Origin: Dehalococcoidia bacterium
GTDB lineage: Bacteria; Chloroflexota; Dehalococcoidia; Dehalococcoidales; Fen-1064
Direction: 5' to 3'
NCBI GenBank assembly: GCA_003153955.1
Contig: PMCB01000026.1
Span: forward strand, 9,399 to 26,617
Length of the DNA: 17,219 nt
Positions 13,179 through 17,219 of the stretch are shown here, piece by piece. Positions within the stretch are counted from its first letter, which is position 1; each line of letters opens with the position of its first letter. The notes beneath the pieces are model-generated. The model was not told where the DNA came from and did no database searches. It saw only the letters and a program-made list of their open reading frames with translations. The position numbers and the translations under genes are program-made.

Positions 13179-14432
13179 GTGGGTAAAACAATTTCGGAAT
13201 TAATACTTAGTGCCAAATCCGGCAGTGACGTTCGCGCCGGCGATATCGTCGTCGCGCAGGTCGACCTCGCTTTTGTGCAGGATACTACCGGGCCGTTGAC
13301 CGTCAGGCAATTCCGCGCGGCCAAATTTAAAAAACCGGCAGAAACGCTGAAAGCAGCGCTATTTCTGGACCACGCTGCTCCCAGTCAAAGCCGGGAAATG
13401 TCCAACGACCATATCCTGCTGCGGGAATTCGCTGCCCAGACCGGCGCATTTCTCAGCGAGGTCGGCGACGGCGTCTGTCACCAGATTGTCGCGGAATCAT
13501 TCGCCAAACCCGGTGATTTGATTGTCGGCACGGATTCTCATACTGTCACCGCCGGCGGATTAGGTGCTTTTGCCTGCGGTATGGGTTCTTCGGATGTGGC
13601 GATTGCGCTGGGTTTAGGGCGGACATGGTTCCGCGTCCCGGAAACTTTCTTAATTGAACTAAAGGGCAAGTTTTCCAAAGGTGTTAATGCCAAAGATTTG
13701 ATTCTGTATCTCATCGGTAAAATCGGGGCCGACGGCGCCACCTACAAAGCGCTGGAATTCGGCGGATCCGGCGTCGCCAACGTTACCATGCCGCAGCGTC
13801 TCACGGTCTCCAACATGGCCGTGGAAGCCGGGGCTAAAGTCGGGATTTTCCCGGCCGATGAAGTTACCATGCGTTTTCTCACCGAACAGGGTCGGGCTGA
13901 CCATTATATGCCCGTTCAGGCGGATGATGATGCCGTCTACGAAAAAACCATCACTATCAAACTGGGCGAACTGGAGCCGATGGTGGCCAAACCCCATACC
14001 GTTGATAATGTCGTCCCCGTAAAAGAAGTCGCCGGGACCAAAGTTCAGCAGGTATCCATCGGCACCTGCACCAACGGTCGCCTGGAAGACCTGAAAATCG
14101 CCGCCAAAATACTGAAAGGCCAATACCGCAATCTGAAAACGCGGCTGATAATCGCTCCGGCGTCAAGAGATATTCTGATGGCAGCTACCGAAGCCGGTTA
14201 TATCGAAACATTCCTGGAAGCGGGTGGGGTGATATTGCCCCCGGGATGCGGTTCCTGCCTCGGTTTGCATCAGGGCGTATTGGGAGACGGCGAAAGCTGC
14301 TTCTCTACGGCTAACCGTAATTTTAAGGGTCGAATGGGCAGTCCCGAAGCTTTTGTATATCTGGGCAGTCCGGCCACGGCTGCGGCCACCGCGATTAAAG
14401 GTGAGATTACAGACCCAAGGGAGTTTCTATAA
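13179..14432 (+). CDS. LeuC-type hydro-lyase large subunit (aconitase/homoaconitase/isopropylmalate isomerase group)
   Basis: Catalytic [4Fe-4S] subunit of a two-protein dehydratase-isomerase. It has 417 residues, the length of archaeal-type LeuC rather than the longer enterobacterial form. Cluster cysteines are C297 (IGTCTNGR), C357 and C360 (PPGCGSCLG). Other family blocks are FLDHAAPS (62-69), the VGTDSHTVTAGGLGAFACGMGSSD region (116-139) and SNMAVEAGAK (211-220). The GTG at 13179 has GGAG about 10 bases upstream. It abuts leuD with no gap and is followed by isocitrate dehydrogenase and a citrate-synthase-like gene. Context therefore points to citrate-isocitrate isomerisation. Isopropylmalate isomerase or homoaconitase cannot be excluded from this subunit alone. 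Confidence 0.9.
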   Translation: MGKTISELILSAKSGSDVRAGDIVVAQVDLAFVQDTTGPLTVRQFRAAKFKKPAETLKAALFLDHAAPSQSREMSNDHILLREFAAQTGAFLSEVGDGVCHQIVAESFAKPGDLIVGTDSHTVTAGGLGAFACGMGSSDVAIALGLGRTWFRVPETFLIELKGKFSKGVNAKDLILYLIGKIGADGATYKALEFGGSGVANVTMPQRLTVSNMAVEAGAKVGIFPADEVTMRFLTEQGRADHYMPVQADDDAVYEKTITIKLGELEPMVAKPHTVDNVVPVKEVAGTKVQQVSIGTCTNGRLEDLKIAAKILKGQYRNLKTRLIIAPASRDILMAATEAGYIETFLEAGGVILPPGCGSCLGLHQGVLGDGESCFSTANRNFKGRMGSPEAFVYLGSPATAAATAIKGEITDPREFL

Positions 14433-14927
14433 ATGCTGAAAGGAAAAGCTTTTAAATTCGGCGATGATATTTCAACCGACCACATTATCCCGGGTAAATA
14501 CGCTTATTTGAGAAGCAATCTGCCGGAGTTGGCCAAGCATGTGATGGAAGATGCTGATCCGCTTTTCGCGTCACGCGTGAAACCGGGCGATTTTATCGTC
14601 GGCGGCAATAACTTCGGCCTCGGTTCCAGCCGGGAACACGCGCCGCTGGTCATCAAAATGGCCGGCGTCAAAGCAATCCTGGCGAAATCCGTGGCGCGCA
14701 TATTTTTCCGCAACGCGATTAACCTCGGCCTGCCGATTCTGATCTGCAACACCGACGATATTGCCAACGGCGACCAGCTGGAAATCGAGCTCGAGGCCGG
14801 GATTATCAGGAATAAGACTAACGGCAAGGTCCTAACCTTCGGTAAAATTCCGGATGTAATGCTGAAAATCCTGGATGAAGGCGGGCTCCTTCCTTACATC
14901 GAAAAACACGGCGATATTAAACTATAA
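14433..14927 (+). CDS. LeuD-type hydro-lyase small subunit (aconitase/homoaconitase-like specificity loop)
   Basis: Small swivelling subunit that completes the active site with the LeuC-type protein; 164 residues, archaeal type. It starts KAFKFGDDISTDHIIPGKY and has the conserved GGNNFGLGSSREHAP block, where the SREH segment contacts substrate. The short loop after GKYA reads YLRS (25-28). In Methanocaldococcus enzymes, homoaconitase has YLRT and isopropylmalate isomerase has YLVY at this place; the arginine contacts the extra carboxylate. R27 therefore argues for a tricarboxylate substrate (citrate or homocitrate type) and against isopropylmalate. That comparison is from memory of the family. 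The ATG follows the leuC stop directly (TAAATG), so expression is coupled. A 27-base gap leads to the dehydrogenase. Confidence 0.88.
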   Translation: MLKGKAFKFGDDISTDHIIPGKYAYLRSNLPELAKHVMEDADPLFASRVKPGDFIVGGNNFGLGSSREHAPLVIKMAGVKAILAKSVARIFFRNAINLGLPILICNTDDIANGDQLEIELEAGIIRNKTNGKVLTFGKIPDVMLKILDEGGLLPYIEKHGDIKL

Positions 14928-14954
14928 AATACGAAGAGACCTCAGGGAGAAACA

Positions 14955-16037
14955 ATGGCCTATAATGTTACGCTCATCCCCGGCGATGGTGTCGGGCCGG
15001 AAGTTACCGAAGCCACCAAACGTGTGCTGGAAGCCACCGGCGTCAAATTCAATTGGGAAATCGGCGAAGTCGGCAGTTATGCCATGGAAAAATACGATAC
15101 CCCCCTGCCGGCTTACGTCATTGAATCGGTGAAAAAAAATAAGGTAGCGCTGAAAGGCCCGGTGACTACACCGGTCGGGTCCGGGTTCCGCAGCGTCAAT
15201 GTCGCCCTGCGTAAGGAACTGGAGCTTTTTGTTTGCCTGCGGCCATGTAAAACCTACCCCGGGGTGCCGTCCCGTTTCAAGGATATTGACCTTATCATGG
15301 TCCGGGAAAACCTGGAAGACCTTTATGCCGGTATCGAATTTGAGAAAGGCACCCCTGAAGCCGCCAACCTGATTAAATTTATCGCCGATGCCAAAAAGGG
15401 CGCCATCCGCCCTGATTCGGGAATCAGCATCAAACCTATTTCCGAATTCCGCAGCAAACGCATTGTGAAATTTGCTTTCGACTATGCCCGCCAGTACCAT
15501 CGTAAAAAAGTTACAGCGGTGCATAAAGCCAATATTATGAAATTTTCCGACGGCCTGTTCCTGGCCTGTGCCCGCGAAGTCGCTAAAGACTATCCGGATA
15601 TCGAATTTGAAGATAGAATCGTCGACAACATGAGCATGCAACTGGTGCAAAAGCCGGAGGCTTATGATGTCCTGGTCGCCCCGAACCTCTACGGCGACAT
15701 CCTTTCCGACCTCTGTGCCGGACTGGTGGGCGGCCTGGGCGTAGCGCCCGGCGCCAATCTCAGCGCCGACTTAGCGCTTTTTGAAGCTACTCACGGCAGC
15801 GCCCCCAAATATACCGGGATGAACAAAGTCAACCCCATGGCCATGATGCTTTCCGGCATGTTGATGCTCCGCCACCTCGGGGAGAAAGAAGCCGGCGACC
15901 GGGTGGAAAAAGCAGTTGCCGCCGTGATTGCCGAAGGCAAGGATGTTACCTATGACTTCAAACCCGGCGCCCCGGATAAAGCAGTCGGTACTTCCCAGGT
16001 TGCCGATGCGGTCATACGGAAACTTCAGCGGAAATAA
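14955..16037 (+). CDS. Isocitrate dehydrogenase (isocitrate/isopropylmalate dehydrogenase family), probably NADP-dependent
   Basis: Oxidatively decarboxylates isocitrate to 2-oxoglutarate; 360 residues. The substrate loop reads [11 protein letters not shown] (79-89). Its S80-x-N82-x-x-x-R86 pattern is the isocitrate signature; isopropylmalate and homoisocitrate enzymes differ here. R96, R118, Y124 ([12 protein letters not shown]), K191 ([12 protein letters not shown]) and the metal-site aspartates D248 and D252 are present. In the cofactor loop [15 protein letters not shown]285, Y286 and V292 align with K344, Y345 and V351 of the NADP-dependent E. coli enzyme, and Y333 (VTYDF) with Y391; the R395 position is P337. 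NAD enzymes usually carry D-I at the first two sites. GGGAG lies 6 bases before the ATG. Third gene of the citrate set. Confidence 0.88.
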   Translation: MAYNVTLIPGDGVGPEVTEATKRVLEATGVKFNWEIGEVGSYAMEKYDTPLPAYVIESVKKNKVALKGPVTTPVGSGFRSVNVALRKELELFVCLRPCKTYPGVPSRFKDIDLIMVRENLEDLYAGIEFEKGTPEAANLIKFIADAKKGAIRPDSGISIKPISEFRSKRIVKFAFDYARQYHRKKVTAVHKANIMKFSDGLFLACAREVAKDYPDIEFEDRIVDNMSMQLVQKPEAYDVLVAPNLYGDILSDLCAGLVGGLGVAPGANLSADLALFEATHGSAPKYTGMNKVNPMAMMLSGMLMLRHLGEKEAGDRVEKAVAAVIAEGKDVTYDFKPGAPDKAVGTSQVADAVIRKLQRK

Positions 16038-16109
16038 CCCCGGTTCTTTATTGCTTCCTTCCGATAGAAAAATACCATTTCGAAATGTAATATTTCCGTA
16101 ACAATAGAC

Positions 16110-16118
16110 TGTTATTAT
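16110..16118 (+). promoter_or_regulatory. Extended -10 candidate before the citrate-synthase-like gene
   Basis: TGTTATTAT (TG, one base, TATTAT at 16113-16118) would start transcription near 16125, about 30 bases before the ATG. No -35 is seen. There is no terminator after the dehydrogenase either, so read-through from leuC is equally possible. Confidence 0.4.
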
Positions 16119-16155
16119 TGGAATTAGGCAAGTTTAGGCTTGTTTGGAGGGGATT

Positions 16156-17219
16156 ATGGGTAAAATTTATCTGGTTGATGTTACCAATCGGGATGGGGTG
16201 CAGACTGCCAAACTTGGTTTATCAAAGTTAGAAAAAACGATGATAAACATCTATCTCAACGAAATCGGTATTTTCCAGTCCGAATTCGGTTTTACCACCA
16301 CACACCATGAGACCCATTACATCAGAGCAAACCTGAAACTGGCGGAAATGGGCGTCCTTAAACCAATCCGCCTGTCCGGCTGGATCAGGGCGATGAAAGA
16401 AGACGTGGAATTAACCTATAAACTTGTGCCGGAGATTGAATATCTCGCACTTTCCACCTCCACCTCAGCCCAGATGATAAACGGAAAATACCTGGGGAAG
16501 AAGACCCCTAAAGATGTAACGAAAATGATGACCGATGCGGTGGATGCGGCCATGGCCCACGGCGCAAAAGCGATTAGCGTTAACGCTGAGGATGCTTCAC
16601 GCACCGACATCGATTATCTGATTGAGTTCGGTAAAGCCGCTAAAGAACACGGCGCCGACCGTCTGCGGTATTGCGATACCCTTGGATACGATAATCCGTT
16701 TACGATTTATGAAACAGCAAAAACCCTGGCCGAAAAAGTCTGTATGCCGATTGAACTTCATTGCCACGGTGATTTGGGTATGGCTGTCGCGAACTCGATT
16801 GCCGGCGCCAAAGGGGCAATCGACGGCGGTCAGGATTGTTACATCAATACCACTGTTAACGGCATCGGCGAAAGAGCCGGGAATGCCGACCTGGTGGCTA
16901 TTCTGTTGGCGATTTTAAAATCAAAGGATTTCGCCAAAAACTACCACATGGGCCATAAAATCAATTTATCCAAGGCGTGGATGACGGCCCAGTTTGCCGC
17001 CTATGCCTTCCGCGTTCCGATTCCCATTAACCAACCCGGTGTCGGTGCAAATGCCTTTGCCCACGCCTCCGGCATCCATGCCGACGGTGTGTTAAAAGAC
17101 GCGGCAAATTACGAACTATACAGCTACGAAGAACTGGGACGCGGCGAGCCCGAACTGGTGGAAACCGGACGTGAAATCATTACCGGCCAATATAGCGGGA
17201 TTTCCGGCTTCAGCCATAT
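16156..17219 (+). CDS. Re-citrate synthase / homocitrate synthase family protein, 3' end cut by window edge
   Basis: Condenses acetyl-CoA with a 2-oxo acid; by context the product is most likely citrate from oxaloacetate. 354 codons are visible. It is an HMGL-like barrel enzyme, not the usual GltA fold. Motifs are DVTNRDGVQ (8-16, with R12, D13 and Q16), VNAEDASRTD (142-151), RYCDTLGYDNP (171-181), metal ligands H202 and H204 in ELHCHGDLG, NGIGERAGNADL (235-246) and the HASGIHADG block (303-311). The N-terminal VDVTNRDGVQTA pattern resembles Re-citrate synthases known from Clostridium kluyveri and Dehalococcoides, from memory. Homocitrate synthase for nitrogenase or lysine is the alternative. 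GGAGG lies 5 bases before the ATG. The C-terminus is outside the window. Confidence 0.8.
   Translation, partial: MGKIYLVDVTNRDGVQTAKLGLSKLEKTMINIYLNEIGIFQSEFGFTTTHHETHYIRANLKLAEMGVLKPIRLSGWIRAMKEDVELTYKLVPEIEYLALSTSTSAQMINGKYLGKKTPKDVTKMMTDAVDAAMAHGAKAISVNAEDASRTDIDYLIEFGKAAKEHGADRLRYCDTLGYDNPFTIYETAKTLAEKVCMPIELHCHGDLGMAVANSIAGAKGAIDGGQDCYINTTVNGIGERAGNADLVAILLAILKSKDFAKNYHMGHKINLSKAWMTAQFAAYAFRVPIPINQPGVGANAFAHASGIHADGVLKDAANYELYSYEELGRGEPELVETGREIITGQYSGISGFSH

Noticed and set aside
13179..16037. Leucine biosynthesis operon (leuC-leuD-leuB)
   Set aside because: The dehydrogenase carries the isocitrate S-x-N-x-x-x-R loop rather than a leuB-type loop, the LeuD loop has arginine (YLRS), and no leuA of the usual type or ilv genes lie beside it. 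A final decision needs the rest of the genome.

Overview
The window looks like chromosomal DNA of a strictly anaerobic bacterium, most likely a member of the Chloroflexota class Dehalococcoidia. This is an inference from gene content and protein character, not a search. The main support is a citrate-synthase-like enzyme of the homocitrate/isopropylmalate synthase fold (Re-citrate synthase type) next to a LeuC/LeuD-type aconitase and an isocitrate dehydrogenase, together with an acetyl-CoA synthetase and an iron-sulfur flavoprotein. I see no phage, plasmid, CRISPR or transposase genes. Most of the window is housekeeping.

Layout. (1) 1-1763, minus strand: an operon dksA/traR-like, lspA, rluD-like (cut by the window edge), behind a good promoter at 1758-1786. 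(2) 2024-3181, plus: a pyruvate kinase homologue that lacks the whole B (lid) domain, apparently on a leaderless transcript. It ends at a bidirectional terminator (3192-3220) shared with the convergent operon. (3) 3266-5653, minus: ybeY, an Isf-type flavoprotein and an M20 metallopeptidase, tightly coupled, probably from a leaderless promoter before ybeY. (4) 5741-9854, plus: a HAD hydrolase, tRNA-Ser(GCU), miaB, yajC and nadB, the last three with TTG, TTG and GTG starts. A strong hairpin lies inside the first 30 codons of nadB. (5) 9898-10419: a solitary, AT-rich gene resembling Imm-5-like putative immunity proteins. (6) 10467-12712: acs with a duplicated promoter motif and a strong terminator. 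(7) 12720-13000: a gene-free stretch packed with repeats, including an element with imperfect terminal inverted repeats. (8) 13179-17219: a citrate-to-2-oxoglutarate gene set of LeuC-type dehydratase, LeuD-type small subunit, isocitrate dehydrogenase and the Re-citrate-synthase-like gene (cut by the right edge).

How the genes fit together. Acs would make acetyl-CoA from acetate. The 13179-17219 set would condense it with oxaloacetate, isomerise citrate and oxidise isocitrate to 2-oxoglutarate for glutamate synthesis. All but the dehydrogenase belong to families better known from leucine or homocitrate metabolism. NadB draws on aspartate for NAD synthesis. The remaining genes serve RNA modification and processing (rluD, ybeY, miaB), lipoprotein maturation and secretion (lspA, yajC) and transcription control (dksA-like).

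The most unusual items are the lidless pyruvate kinase, the all-IPM-like citrate module with NADP-type residues in its isocitrate dehydrogenase, the perfect 14-bp hairpin inside nadB, and a short motif repeated on both sides of acs. I did not find a clearly new multi-gene system.
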